From positions 1 through 64,000 of the forward strand of contig JAOPYE010000036.1 in the NCBI GenBank assembly GCA_025964775.1: a stretch of DNA of 64,000 bases. The letters run 5' to 3'. Both the position numbers and the translations under genes were made by a program. A model generated the notes under the pieces. That model was given only the letters and a program-made list of their open reading frames with translations, was not told the origin of the DNA and made no database searches. This DNA comes from Marmoricola sp. GTDB lineage: Bacteria > Actinomycetota > Actinomycetes > Propionibacteriales > Nocardioidaceae. This document shows positions 8,279 through 16,945 of the stretch, piece after piece (the first letter of the stretch is position 1; each line of letters starts with the position of its first letter).

Positions 8279-9478
8279 ATGCGTTCGCGACGTACCTGGA
8301 CCGCGCTGGCCGCGGTCCTCATCTTGGCGGGCGCTTCAGCGTGCTCCCAGGCAGCCGGAACAGCGGGCGGACCGACGTCCGCCGGGACCAGCCCGAGCGC
8401 CACCGGGACGCCGGTCTCGGCCGCGCAGATCTCCTCGACCATTGCCGCAGGCTCGGTGGGCGTGAAGGTGAACCGCTCACTGCGGCTCGACGTCGTCAAC
8501 GGCACGTTCACGTCAGTCTCGGTGCTCTCCAAGGGCGCCGAGGTGGCCGGGACGATGTCGGCCGACAAGGCCAGCTGGCAGAGCACCGCACGCCTCCTGC
8601 CCGGGCAGACGTACCGGGTCAGCAGCGTCGCCGTCGACAGCTCCGGCAAGCAGCAGACCTACCAGTCGCAGTTCCGGACCCAGGCGCTGGCGCTGAACCA
8701 GCAGACCTTCCCGAGCTTCTTCCCGCTCCCGGGCTCGACGGTCGGCGTCGGCATGCCCGTCGTGATCCGCTTCGACGTCCCGGTCACCGACCACGAGTCG
8801 ATCCAGAAGCACCTCACCGTCACGACGGTCCCGGCCCAGGTCGGAGCGTTCCACTGGATCTCGAACACCGAGGTGCACTGGCGTCCGCAGAAGTTCTGGA
8901 AGCCGGGCACCAAGGTCACGGTCAACGCCGACATCAAGAGCGTTCCGGCCGGCGGCGGCGTGTTCGGCCAGACCAGCCGCACCAGCACCTTCACGATCGG
9001 CCGTTCGATGATCAGCAAGGTCGACACCCGCACCGACCAGCTGAAGGTGTATCGCAACGGCACGCTGATCAGGACGATCCCGATCACCACCGGCAAGCAG
9101 CCCGACTTCACGACCCGCTCCGGGATCAAGGTGATCGTGGAGAAGCACCGGACGATCGACATGAACTCGGGCACGATCGGTATCGACCCGGGCAGCCCGC
9201 AGGGCTACAACCTCAAGAACGTCGAGTTCGCGATGCGACTGACCTACTCCGGGGAGTTCCTGCACGCTGCCCCGTGGTCGGTCGCTTCCCAGGGCCACGC
9301 CAACGTGAGCCACGGCTGCACCGGCATGAGCACGGCGAACGCCGGTTGGCTCTTCGCCAACAGCATCATCGGTGACGTCGTCGAGTACACCGGCACCAGC
9401 CGCCCGATGACCCTGACCAACGGGCTCGGCGACTGGAACCTGCCCTTTGCCCAGTACGGCCAGGGCTCGACTCTCTGA
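8279..9478 (+). CDS. L,D-transpeptidase lipoprotein
   Basis: A 399-residue cell-wall cross-linking enzyme. The N-terminus is a lipoprotein signal ending at Cys22 (ASAC). Two Ig-like domains (about 50-245) precede a YkuD catalytic domain with the SHGCTGMS active site; Cys is near residue 347. This layout matches mycobacterial LdtMt1/LdtMt2-type enzymes that form 3-3 cross-links in peptidoglycan. GGGAGAACC precedes the ATG. It lies in its own transcription unit downstream of ctaF, with a TACGCT -10 candidate about 45 bases upstream. Confidence 0.93.
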   Translation: MRSRRTWTALAAVLILAGASACSQAAGTAGGPTSAGTSPSATGTPVSAAQISSTIAAGSVGVKVNRSLRLDVVNGTFTSVSVLSKGAEVAGTMSADKASWQSTARLLPGQTYRVSSVAVDSSGKQQTYQSQFRTQALALNQQTFPSFFPLPGSTVGVGMPVVIRFDVPVTDHESIQKHLTVTTVPAQVGAFHWISNTEVHWRPQKFWKPGTKVTVNADIKSVPAGGGVFGQTSRTSTFTIGRSMISKVDTRTDQLKVYRNGTLIRTIPITTGKQPDFTTRSGIKVIVEKHRTIDMNSGTIGIDPGSPQGYNLKNVEFAMRLTYSGEFLHAAPWSVASQGHANVSHGCTGMSTANAGWLFANSIIGDVVEYTGTSRPMTLTNGLGDWNLPFAQYGQGSTL

Positions 9479-9494
9479 GTTGGCGCGTCACCAC

Positions 9495-9531
9495 GTCTCG
9501 GCGACGGCTCGTTCCTCGCCTTGCTCGACGA
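9495..9531. repeat. possible degenerate copy of a dispersed intergenic repeat
   Basis: The 59-bp gap between two convergent genes holds TCGTTCCTC followed by TGCTCGACGACC, closely matching the reverse complement of the repeat at 49580-49645 (TCGTTCCTC ... TGCTCAACGACC). It could be chance similarity. Confidence 0.35.
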
Positions 9532-9537
9532 CCGGGT

Positions 9538-10251
9538 TCAACCGTGCAGGTTCTTGGCGGTGGCTGACGCCTTGACCTTGCCCGGGTCCGGGTAGGTGCC
9601 GAAGAGCCGGTCTGCGGTCGCCGACGAGGTGACCGTGAACCAGTAGTGCTCGTTCTTGTAGTGGTGCAGCCGGTGGTTTCGCCAGACGGCCTTGTAGACC
9701 GCGGTCCTGGGCTTGTAGTCGCTGTGGATCAGGTAGTGCGACCACTCGTAGAGCAAGCCGGTGACCCCCACGGTGAAGAGGAACGTCAGGCCCTGGCCGA
9801 GCCGGGGGAACGCGAAGATCGAGATCGCGAAATCGCCGGCGATGACGGCGATGAGCGAACGCCACGGGATGAACACCAGCGGGATGTTTCGCGGGTCGGC
9901 GTGGTGCCTGCGGTGGTCGCGTGCCAGTTCGCTGTCGATCTTGATCCCGGCGATCTTGCGGGGCCGGAAGTGCAGGATGAACACGTGGATGACCCATTCC
10001 AGGACAGGGAACAGGGCAACCAGGACGACCGGCGCCCACACGTCGCTCAGCTGCCATGCTCCCGCGGCGATCCGCCAGACGAGTGCGGTGACGATGGTCG
10101 CGGAGATCATCCACGGGCTCGGGTGCTTCCAGAACTCTGCGAACGTCGTGCCGAGCGACACCGTCGTACGCCGCGAGCCGGTGATCCTGCGCTCCTCGGC
10201 TGCGAGTCGCTCGGCCGCCAGTGCCTCGATCTCGGGCGAGGGCTTGCTCAT
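9538..10251 (-). CDS. fatty acid hydroxylase / sterol desaturase family protein
   Basis: A 237-residue membrane di-iron oxygenase. Histidine clusters typical of the family are visible: EWVIHVFILHFRP, ARDHRRHHADP, EWSHYLIHSDYKPR and RNHRLHHYKNEHYWFTV. Membrane segments lie around 48-66, 76-98 and 130-165. The family hydroxylates or desaturates lipids (fatty acids, sterols, carotenoids), so the substrate is open. The start overlaps the stop of the FadR-type regulator gene upstream (ATGA), so the regulator and the enzyme share an operon. Confidence 0.88.
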   Translation of the reverse strand: MSKPSPEIEALAAERLAAEERRITGSRRTTVSLGTTFAEFWKHPSPWMISATIVTALVWRIAAGAWQLSDVWAPVVLVALFPVLEWVIHVFILHFRPRKIAGIKIDSELARDHRRHHADPRNIPLVFIPWRSLIAVIAGDFAISIFAFPRLGQGLTFLFTVGVTGLLYEWSHYLIHSDYKPRTAVYKAVWRNHRLHHYKNEHYWFTVTSSATADRLFGTYPDPGKVKASATAKNLHG

Positions 10252-10994
10252 CGGGTGTCTCCTTCTCCAGGGTGCTCGAAGTCGTCGAGGAAGCCGACCA
10301 TCGCCACGGTGGCCGGGCGCAGCAGCGCATCGGCGGCTGCTTCGGCCGCGGCACCGTCACCGGACAGCACCGCCGAGCTGACGGCCCGATAGGCATCGAC
10401 GTTGCTGACCTCGCCGTCCAGCAGCGGTGCGAGCGGTTCGATTGCTGGTTCGTAGGCGTGCCGCAGGTTGTTGAACATCATTCGGAACACGATGGAGTCG
10501 GCCAGGTCGACGACGGAGTCCCAGAACGCGAGCGCCGCGTGCTGGCGCTCCACGGGGTCGCCGGCCGATTCGAGGGTGGCCAGGGCGCCGGCAAGGGCGT
10601 CGCGCGTCGCCTGCGTCGCCCTGGCCGAACGTTCGGCGGCCATCCGCGCCACGTCAGGGGCGATCGAGAGCCGGGCCTCGATGATGCTGCGCGCAACCGC
10701 CGGGTCGAGCTCGCCGTGCCGGACCAGCAGCCGGGGGAGCAGGTCCAGGCCCGCGTGCCGTTGGTAGTCGCGGACGATCGTCGAACCGCCGTGGCGCACC
10801 TCGACGAGCCTGGTGGCCGAGAGGCGCTGCAGGGCCTCTCGTACGGTCGGTCGCGACACGCCCAGCAGCTCAGCCAGCCGACGTTCACTGGGCAGCGAGT
10901 CGCCAGCACCCAGCGAGCCGTCGACGACCTCGCCGAGGAGCTGCTCGAACACGTCGTCGGGCACCAGGCGCTTGGTGATCGGGGTGAGGACCAT
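10248..10994 (-). CDS. FadR-type GntR-family transcriptional regulator
   Basis: A 248-residue regulator: an N-terminal winged helix (about 8-75, with LAELLGVSRPTVREALQRL as the recognition region) and an all-alpha FCD ligand-binding domain (about 95-225) typical of FadR-like proteins. It is first in an operon with the fatty acid hydroxylase, so control of lipid modification by an acyl or carboxylate ligand is a reasonable inference. A matching operator lies just upstream of its start (11016-11042), suggesting autoregulation. Confidence 0.88.
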   Translation of the reverse strand: MVLTPITKRLVPDDVFEQLLGEVVDGSLGAGDSLPSERRLAELLGVSRPTVREALQRLSATRLVEVRHGGSTIVRDYQRHAGLDLLPRLLVRHGELDPAVARSIIEARLSIAPDVARMAAERSARATQATRDALAGALATLESAGDPVERQHAALAFWDSVVDLADSIVFRMMFNNLRHAYEPAIEPLAPLLDGEVSNVDAYRAVSSAVLSGDGAAAEAAADALLRPATVAMVGFLDDFEHPGEGDTR

Positions 10995-11015
10995 GCGCCC
11001 AGCATCCCGCAGCGC

Positions 11016-11042
11016 TGGTCAAGTGGTCAAGTGGTAAGACCA
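11016..11042. promoter_or_regulatory. candidate operator for the FadR-type regulator
   Basis: TGGTAAGACCA at 11032-11042 is a perfect inverted repeat that fits the FadR-subfamily consensus TNGTNNNACNA. Two direct copies of TGGTCAAG (11016-11023 and 11024-11031) abut it. It lies 22 bases before the regulator's start codon, in the expected place for autoregulation of the regulator-hydroxylase operon. Confidence 0.6.
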
Positions 11043-11046
11043 ACCT

Positions 11047-11079
11047 GTTGAACGGGCCGTTAAGAACGGCCCGTTCAAC
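11047..11079 (-). terminator. terminator of the ctaE-qcrCAB operon
   Basis: A perfect 15-bp inverted repeat (11047-11061 and 11065-11079) with a 3-base loop, directly after the qcrB stop codon. It also separates the qcr operon from the downstream FadR-type regulator gene. Confidence 0.85.
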
Positions 11080-12819
11080 TCAGTGCTTGTGCGTCAGGTC
11101 GTCGCCGACGACGTCGTGGCGTCCGTCGAACTGGTGGCCGTCGGCTGCGTGGCCCTCGAGAGGCACCTCGTGCTCGTGCTCGAGCTCGGCATGGTGGTGA
11201 CCCTCCTCGAGCTCCTCCTTGGTGGGCTTCTGCACGTTGGACGCGAACCAGGCCTTCGACAACCGTGCCCGGAGCTGGTCGACCCGGGCGTTCGGCGCCT
11301 CGACACCGTTGGCGTCGGCACCCGAGACCCCGGTGTACACCTGGTCGCGGTTGCGGGCGGTCAGCCGGTAGGCGTGCTCCTCGCTGAGCGGCAGGTGCTT
11401 CTCGGAGTAGCCACCGTCGGCGTCCCGCATGATCACGCCGCTCTCGTAGCCGTGCAACAGCATGTCGTTGTCGTGACGCTGGAGCGAGATGCACCAGCGT
11501 TTGGCGATGATGAACACGAGCGGCGGGACGATGAAGATCGCGCCGCGCATGAAATAGGTGATCGTGTTCAGGTCGAGGTGGAACTGCGTGGCCAGGATGT
11601 CGTTGCCGCCGGCTGCCCAGAGCAGGCCGTAGACCGAGATCATCGCGGCCAGGAACGCCGTCCGGGTCGGGGCGTTGCGCGGTCGCTCCAGCAGGTGGTG
11701 CTCGCGCTTGTCGCCGGTGACCCACTGCTCGATGAACGGATAGCCGAGGACGATGCCGAGCAGCACCATCGGCGCCACCTGGCCGGGCAGGAAGACGTTC
11801 CAGCTGAGCGTGATACCCCAGATGTGCGTCTCCCAGCCGGGCATGATGCGCAGCAGGCCTTCGGCGATGCCCATGTACCAGTCGGGCTGCGAGCCCGCGG
11901 TCACCTCGGCCGGGTTGTACGGACCGAAGCGCCAGACCGGGTTGATGGTCATCAGGCCGCCCATCAGCGCGACCACGCCGAAGACGATGAAGAAGAACCC
12001 GCCGGCCTTGGCGGCGTACACGGGCATCATCGGGTAGCCGACGACGTTCTGCTCGGTGCGGCCGGGGCCGGGCCACTGGGTGTGCTTGTGGTAGACGAGC
12101 AGCAGCATGTGCGCGGCGATCAGGGCGAGAATGAGACCGGGGATCAGCAGCACGTGCGCGGTGTAGAGGCGCGGGATGATCTGGTCGCCGGGGAACTCGC
12201 CGCCGAACATGAAGAACGACATGTACGAACCCAGGACCGGTGTCGCCTTGACCAGGCCGTCGGCGATCCGGAGGCCGGTGCCCGAGAGCAGGTCGTCGGG
12301 CAGCGAGTAGCCGGCGAAGCCTTCGAGGATGCCCAGGAGAAGCAGCACGCCACCGATGATCCAGTTGAGCTCGCGCGGCTTGCGGAACGCGCCGGTGAGG
12401 AAGACGCGCATCATGTGCACGAGCATGGCGGCGATGAAGAGCATCGCGGCCCAGTGGTGCATCTGGCGCATGAGCAGGCCGGCGCGGACGTCGAAGCTGA
12501 TGTGCAGCGTCGAGGCGTAGGCCTCCGACATGTGGATTCCGCGGAGCTGGTCGTAGGAGCCGTTGTAGACGACCTCGCCCATGCTCGGGTTGAACCACAG
12601 GCTCAGGAAGACCCCGGTGAGGAGCAGGATCACAAAGCTCCACAGCGCGATCTCGCCGAGCATGAAGGACCAGTGGTCCGGGAACACCTTGCGGATCTGC
12701 TTCTTCGCCGAGGTCGCGATGCCGAGGCGCTCATCGGCCCAGTTCGCGATCGCGCCGGCCGGGTTCGGCTTGGCGGTTGCGGCGGGCGTCGTACCGTTGC
12801 TGGCTGCAGGTGCGCTCAT
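11080..12819 (-). CDS. qcrB: cytochrome bc1 complex cytochrome b subunit
   Basis: A 579-residue cytochrome b of the menaquinol:cytochrome c oxidoreductase. Eight or more membrane helices are visible; the b-haem ligands lie in MRQMHHWAAMLF/AAMLVHMMRVF and the paired later helix, and QPDWYMG is the actinobacterial form of the PEWY quinol-oxidation motif. The C-terminal 130 residues are a long hydrophilic tail ending in a His-rich stretch, typical of actinobacterial QcrB. The start at 12819 overlaps the qcrA stop (ATGA); the upstream open frame is not homologous. Confidence 0.96.
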   Translation of the reverse strand: MSAPAASNGTTPAATAKPNPAGAIANWADERLGIATSAKKQIRKVFPDHWSFMLGEIALWSFVILLLTGVFLSLWFNPSMGEVVYNGSYDQLRGIHMSEAYASTLHISFDVRAGLLMRQMHHWAAMLFIAAMLVHMMRVFLTGAFRKPRELNWIIGGVLLLLGILEGFAGYSLPDDLLSGTGLRIADGLVKATPVLGSYMSFFMFGGEFPGDQIIPRLYTAHVLLIPGLILALIAAHMLLLVYHKHTQWPGPGRTEQNVVGYPMMPVYAAKAGGFFFIVFGVVALMGGLMTINPVWRFGPYNPAEVTAGSQPDWYMGIAEGLLRIMPGWETHIWGITLSWNVFLPGQVAPMVLLGIVLGYPFIEQWVTGDKREHHLLERPRNAPTRTAFLAAMISVYGLLWAAGGNDILATQFHLDLNTITYFMRGAIFIVPPLVFIIAKRWCISLQRHDNDMLLHGYESGVIMRDADGGYSEKHLPLSEEHAYRLTARNRDQVYTGVSGADANGVEAPNARVDQLRARLSKAWFASNVQKPTKEELEEGHHHAELEHEHEVPLEGHAADGHQFDGRHDVVGDDLTHKH

Positions 12820-13871
12820 GTCAGGTTGCTCCGGTCTCGTTCCCAGTAGCTCGGGCCGACAGGTTCGGTGAAGTCGCTCTGGGCGACGATGTAACCGTCG
12901 GCGTCGAGCGTGATCGGCAGCTGCGGCAGGTGTCGTCCTGCGGGTCCGAAGATCACCTTGCCGTTGTCGGCCAGGTCGAAGGTCGACTGGTGGCAGGGAC
13001 AGAGCAGGTGGTGCGTCTGCTGCTCCCACAGGGAGATCGGGCAGCCGACGTGGGTGCAGATCTTCGAGTAGCACAGGATGCCGTCGATGCCCCAGTTCCT
13101 GCGGTCGGGCAGCGCCTTGATGTCGTCAGGATGCATCCGGACCAGGATCACCGCAGCCTTGGCCTTCGCCTGCAGCAAGGCGGTGCCCTCGATGACGGGC
13201 TGGCCCTCGGAGTTCGTGGCGAAGAAGATCTCGGGCTCGGCGTTGACGAGCTGGCCGATCTCCATGTCCTCGGGCTTGATCTTGGCGCCGTCGACGTCCT
13301 GGACGACCTGCATGCCTCTGGCCCACACGGTGTGCGCGAGCTTGTTGCCGGGCAGCGGACCGAGGTCGCGCAGGAACACGATGGCCGGCAGGCCCAGCGT
13401 GGCCATCGCACCGAGCAGGGAGTTGCGCACGAGCGGACGGCGCCCGATCCCGGACTCGGCGATACCGACCTCGAGCGCGGCGATCGCCTCGTCGCGGTCC
13501 TCCTGCGGGGAGGCCGCGGGGTGGCGGTACTCGACGATCTCGTGGTCGCTCATCAGCTTGCGCGACCACTGGATGGCCCCGATGCCGATCGCCAGCAGAG
13601 CCAGGCCCAGGCAGCCGCCCAGGGCGACGGTGGACGCACCCATGCCGAGGAACACGGTGGGGTGGCCACCGATGTTCAGCGAGAAGTACGCCACGCAGGT
13701 GAGGATCGCGAAGACGGAGGAGAGGCCGAACAGGGTCGCGACCTGGCGCTCGGCACGCTTCTCCATGACCGGGTCGACATCGGTCGGGCGCGGGAGGTGC
13801 TCGGGCAGGCCCGGGTCCGCGATGGGCTCGGCTGCTGCGACGTGCTCGAGCTCGTGGTTGTCGTCGCTCAC
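12816..13871 (-). CDS. qcrA: cytochrome bc1 complex Rieske iron-sulfur subunit
   Basis: A 351-residue Rieske protein. Three membrane helices (about 45-65, 70-95 and 160-180) are followed by the Rieske domain with CTHVGCPIS and CPCHQSTF supplying the 2Cys-2His ligands of the [2Fe-2S] cluster. The three-helix N-terminus is characteristic of actinobacteria. It takes electrons from menaquinol and passes them to the dihaem QcrC. The GTG start at 13871 overlaps the qcrC stop by 4 bp and the stop overlaps qcrB by 4 bp. Confidence 0.96.
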   Translation of the reverse strand: MSDDNHELEHVAAAEPIADPGLPEHLPRPTDVDPVMEKRAERQVATLFGLSSVFAILTCVAYFSLNIGGHPTVFLGMGASTVALGGCLGLALLAIGIGAIQWSRKLMSDHEIVEYRHPAASPQEDRDEAIAALEVGIAESGIGRRPLVRNSLLGAMATLGLPAIVFLRDLGPLPGNKLAHTVWARGMQVVQDVDGAKIKPEDMEIGQLVNAEPEIFFATNSEGQPVIEGTALLQAKAKAAVILVRMHPDDIKALPDRRNWGIDGILCYSKICTHVGCPISLWEQQTHHLLCPCHQSTFDLADNGKVIFGPAGRHLPQLPITLDADGYIVAQSDFTEPVGPSYWERDRSNLT

Positions 13872-14737
13872 GCGTCGGCCCCCTTCGTGGTGGTCTTCTT
13901 CTTGCGGGAGGTGCCCGACGTGATCCAGATACCGGCGCCGACGAGGCTGCCGATGCCGACGAGCCAGGCGAACATGCCCTCGGAGACCGGGCCGATCGAG
14001 CCGAGCGTGAAGCCGCCGTAGCTGGGCGCGCTCTCGTTGGTCTTGAGATACGCGATGATCTCCTTCTTGTCCAGCGGCGACAGGACGCCGTTGGAGAAGA
14101 CCGGCATCTGCTGCGGCCCGGTGAGCATCGCTTCGAAGATGTGCTTGGAGGAGACCCCCTTGAGGGCCGGTGCGTACTTGCCCTTGGGCAGCGCGCCGCC
14201 GCTACCGGCGAAGTTGTGGCATGCCGTGCAGTTGGTCCGGAAGAACTCGCCGCCCTGGACCATCTGCGCGTTGGTCACGCCGCTGCCGTCGTACTGGTCG
14301 GCGGTGGGGATCGACGGGCCGGGCCCGAGCGAGGCGACGTACGCCGCGAGGGCCGCGATCTCGTCGCTGTTGAAGACCGGGGCCTTCTGCATGGCCTGGG
14401 CGCCCGGCTGGGCCATCGGCATCCGGCCGGTGCCGACCTGGAAGTCGACAGCTGCAGCGCCGACGCCGATCAGGGAAGGACCGTAGTTGTTTCCGCGCTC
14501 GGTGGTGACGCCCTCGGCGTTCGAGCCGTGGCACGAGGAGCAGCTGACCGCGAAGAGCGCGCGGCCCTTGGCGATCGTTGCCGCGTCGCTCGAGGCCTTG
14601 TCGGCGCTCGCCGGTGACAGCACGGCGACGAGGCCGCCGGTCGCCAGCAAGGCGACGATCAGCACGGCGGGCGCGGCGACGCGACTGCGCCGACGTGTCG
14701 AGAGCCGAGCTGAGATCTTGCGCGTGAACAGTCGCAC
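13868..14737 (-). CDS. qcrC: cytochrome bc1 complex dihaem cytochrome c subunit
   Basis: A 289-residue membrane-anchored cytochrome c with two CXXCH haem sites: CSSCHG and CTACHN. An N-terminal membrane segment (about 20-42) and a C-terminal one (about 248-268) bracket the periplasmic dihaem domain. In actinobacteria this subunit replaces soluble cytochrome c and wires the bcc complex straight to CtaC. The start is GTG at 14737 with AGGACC upstream; about 117 residues of upstream open frame are antisense/out-of-frame ctaE sequence and not part of the gene. Confidence 0.95.
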   Translation of the reverse strand: MRLFTRKISARLSTRRRSRVAAPAVLIVALLATGGLVAVLSPASADKASSDAATIAKGRALFAVSCSSCHGSNAEGVTTERGNNYGPSLIGVGAAAVDFQVGTGRMPMAQPGAQAMQKAPVFNSDEIAALAAYVASLGPGPSIPTADQYDGSGVTNAQMVQGGEFFRTNCTACHNFAGSGGALPKGKYAPALKGVSSKHIFEAMLTGPQQMPVFSNGVLSPLDKKEIIAYLKTNESAPSYGGFTLGSIGPVSEGMFAWLVGIGSLVGAGIWITSGTSRKKKTTTKGADA

Positions 14738-14760
14738 AACAGGTCCTATCGGTTCAGGCG

Positions 14761-15408
14761 TTACTTGATGAGGTAAATGGTCGCGAACAGGCCGATCCAG
14801 ACCACGTCGACGAAGTGCCAGTAGTAGGACACGACGATCGCGGTGACGGCCTGCTCGTGAGTGAAGCGCCGTGCGACGAAGGTCCGTCCGAGGACGAACA
14901 GGAAGGCGATGAGACCGCCGGTCACGTGCAGGCCGTGGAAACCGGTGGTCAGGTAGAACATCGTGCCGTAGGCGGAGGACGGGATCGTGATGCCCTCGTG
15001 GATCAGGTTCGTGTACTCGAACGCCTGGCCACCGATGAAGATGGCTCCCATGCAGTAGGTCAGCACGAACCACTCGCGAAGGCCCCACTCCTTGACCGGG
15101 TGCAGGGTGAGGACCTTGCCCTTGCGACCGACCTGACCGCGCTCAGCGGCGAACACGCCCAGCTGGCAGGTCAGCGAGGAGAGCACCAGGATCGTGGTGT
15201 TGCCCGAGGCGAACGGGACGTTGAGGTGTGCGGTGGACTGCGCCCAGAGCTGGGGGCTCACCGACCTGATCGTGAAGTAGCTCGCGAACAGCGCCGCGAA
15301 GAACATCAGCTCGCTCGAGAGCCAGATGATGGTGCCTACGCTGACCATGCTCGGTCGGTCATGGTGCCCGTGCAGGCGGGATGCTGGGATCACAGATGCT
15401 GTCGCCAC
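14761..15408 (-). CDS. ctaE: cytochrome c oxidase subunit III
   Basis: A 215-residue subunit III with five membrane helices, short compared with the seven-helix mitochondrial type, as usual in actinobacteria. [24 protein letters not shown] near the N-terminus, [17 protein letters not shown]-like sequence in the middle and a C-terminal [15 protein letters not shown] motif are family marks. It is the first gene of ctaE-qcrC-qcrA-qcrB. GTG at 15408 is chosen because homologues begin shortly before the first helix; no clear Shine-Dalgarno is visible there. Confidence 0.93.
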   Translation of the reverse strand: MATASVIPASRLHGHHDRPSMVSVGTIIWLSSELMFFAALFASYFTIRSVSPQLWAQSTAHLNVPFASGNTTILVLSSLTCQLGVFAAERGQVGRKGKVLTLHPVKEWGLREWFVLTYCMGAIFIGGQAFEYTNLIHEGITIPSSAYGTMFYLTTGFHGLHVTGGLIAFLFVLGRTFVARRFTHEQAVTAIVVSYYWHFVDVVWIGLFATIYLIK

Positions 15409-15557
15409 GCCGCCATTATGTCGATAGTCCGACCCCGCGCCACCTCGACCCCCGGTTTTGAGCACCCGTGTCGCAGACCGTGCCGCAGGGGGTTACCGGT
15501 GGTGGTGGTGTGACTCACGTGTTTCGACCTCGGGTGAGCCGGCCGGCAGCCTGCTTC

Positions 15558-15563
15558 TACCCT
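15558..15563 (+). promoter_or_regulatory. -10 box for leaderless ctaG-like transcript
   Basis: TACCCT followed by 6 bases and then the GTG at 15570. The spacing matches actinobacterial leaderless promoters, where transcription starts at the first base of the start codon. Confidence 0.45.
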
Positions 15564-15569
15564 GTTCTG

Positions 15570-16508
15570 GTGCTGATTCCCCTCGCCGCCGAGACCGACC
15601 GGTTGCCGGCGTTCCACCTCTCCACGGTGTTCACCGCGTGGGGAGCGGACCCGGTCCTCATCACCAGCACGAGCGTGATCGCCGGCCTGTACCTGCTCGG
15701 TGTCTGGACGCTGCACAGCCGCGGCGACAAGTGGCCGGTCGGGCGCACGGCCGCGTTCGTGGTCGGCGGGACGGGGTCGTTCTACTTCGCGACGTCCTCG
15801 GGCATCGGCACCTACGACGACACGCTGCTCTCGGTGCACATGGTCCAGCACATGATCCTGGGCATGGTGGTGCCGCTGTTCCTGGCACTCGGTGCCCCGG
15901 TGACCCTCGCCCTGCGCACGCTGCCGCGGGGCCCGCGGGCAGGCCTGCTCGCCGTCCTGCACTCGCGCGTCGCGAAGGTCCTCACATTCGCTCCGCTCAC
16001 GCTGGCCCTGTACGTCGTCAGTCCCTGGGCGCTCTACTTCTCCGGCTGGTACTCGGCCACGCTGCACTCGGACTTCCAGCACGAGATGATGCACGTGCAC
16101 CTGGTCGTGGTCGGTTCGCTCTTCTTCTGGCCGCTGATGGGCATCGACCCGCTGCCGAACCGACTCGGGTACCCCGTGAGGATGCTGATCGTGGTCCTGA
16201 CCCTGCCGTTCCACGCGTTCCTCGGCATCACGATCCTGGGTCAGTCCAAGCTCATCGGCGGGAACTGGTACCCGGACCTGCACGCCACGATGCCGTGGTT
16301 GCCGGCTCCGCTGGACGACCAGCACCTCGCCGGCGGGATCCTGTGGAGCTCGGGCGACCTGATCGGGCTGCTCTTCTTCGGGGTCCTGTTCGTCCAGTGG
16401 GTCCGGTCCTCGATCAAGGAGGGCCAGCGCGAGGACCGCCGCCTGGACCGGCTCGAGCGCCTGGAGCAGGCCCAGGCAAGGCGCCCGACACCCGGCGCAC
16501 CCGACTAG
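15570..16508 (+). CDS. CtaG-like cytochrome c oxidase assembly membrane protein
   Basis: A protein of about 312 residues with some seven membrane helices, belonging to the caa3_CtaG family linked to copper delivery and oxidase assembly. Conserved parts include HMVQHMILGMVVPLFLALGAP, FQHEMMHVHLVVVGSLFFWPLMG and a charged Glu/Arg-rich C-terminal tail; the His/Met-rich motifs fit metal handling. It is divergent from ctaE. The frame is open from GTG 15468, but GTG 15570 sits 6 bases after a -10 box and starts just before the first homologous segment, so I prefer it; the exact start is uncertain. Confidence 0.85.
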   Translation: MLIPLAAETDRLPAFHLSTVFTAWGADPVLITSTSVIAGLYLLGVWTLHSRGDKWPVGRTAAFVVGGTGSFYFATSSGIGTYDDTLLSVHMVQHMILGMVVPLFLALGAPVTLALRTLPRGPRAGLLAVLHSRVAKVLTFAPLTLALYVVSPWALYFSGWYSATLHSDFQHEMMHVHLVVVGSLFFWPLMGIDPLPNRLGYPVRMLIVVLTLPFHAFLGITILGQSKLIGGNWYPDLHATMPWLPAPLDDQHLAGGILWSSGDLIGLLFFGVLFVQWVRSSIKEGQREDRRLDRLERLEQAQARRPTPGAPD

Positions 16509-16514
16509 TAGCAT
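16509..16514 (+). promoter_or_regulatory. -10 box for leaderless receiver-like gene
   Basis: TAGCAT, then 7 bases, then the GTG at 16522. It overlaps the end of the preceding gene, suggesting an internal promoter independent of the ctaG-like gene. Confidence 0.45.
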
Positions 16515-16521
16515 CCTGATC

Positions 16522-16935
16522 GTGACTGCCAACTCCTCCGCACCCGTGCGTGTCCTCGTCTACAGCGACGACTCCGACGTCCGCCAGCAGGTGATCCTCG
16601 GACTCGGTCGTCGGGTGCACCCCGACCTGCCCGAGCTCACCTACGTCGAGGTGGCGACCGAACCGGTCGTGTGGCAGCAGCTCGACTCCGGCCAGATCGA
16701 CCTCGCGATCCTCGACGGCGAAGCGACCCCCGCCGGTGGTCTGGGCATCGCGCGACAGCTCAAGGACGAGATCTACCAGGCCCCGCCGGTGCTGGTCCTG
16801 ACCGGGCGCCGCGACGATCTGTGGCTGGCCACCTGGTCCCGTGCCGAGGCGGCAGTCTCACACCCCCTCGACCCGATCGAGCTCGCTGAGGCGGTCACCC
16901 GTCTGCTGCGCTCACGGGTTCCCTCCGAAGCCTGA
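16522..16935 (+). CDS. receiver-domain-like protein (stand-alone)
   Basis: A 137-residue single-domain protein with a CheY-like order of elements: an acidic pair (Asp16, Asp17), a candidate phospho-acceptor Asp65 in LAILDGEA, and Thr94 in [10 protein letters not shown]. The invariant Lys before the last loop is absent; that place reads S-H114-P115. It may be a degenerate receiver that binds partners without normal phosphorylation. No output domain is attached. It lies between a ctaG-like gene and trpD, on the same strand, 10 bp before trpD. The role is unknown. Confidence 0.75.
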   Translation: MTANSSAPVRVLVYSDDSDVRQQVILGLGRRVHPDLPELTYVEVATEPVVWQQLDSGQIDLAILDGEATPAGGLGIARQLKDEIYQAPPVLVLTGRRDDLWLATWSRAEAAVSHPLDPIELAEAVTRLLRSRVPSEA

Positions 16936-16945
16936 GCCGGCGCAG

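Noticed and set aside
11083-12849. 588-residue forward-strand open frame
   Set aside because: It is antisense to qcrB, whose motifs are clear. Long antisense frames are expected at this GC content, and the translation is Glu/His/Gly-rich with no domains.
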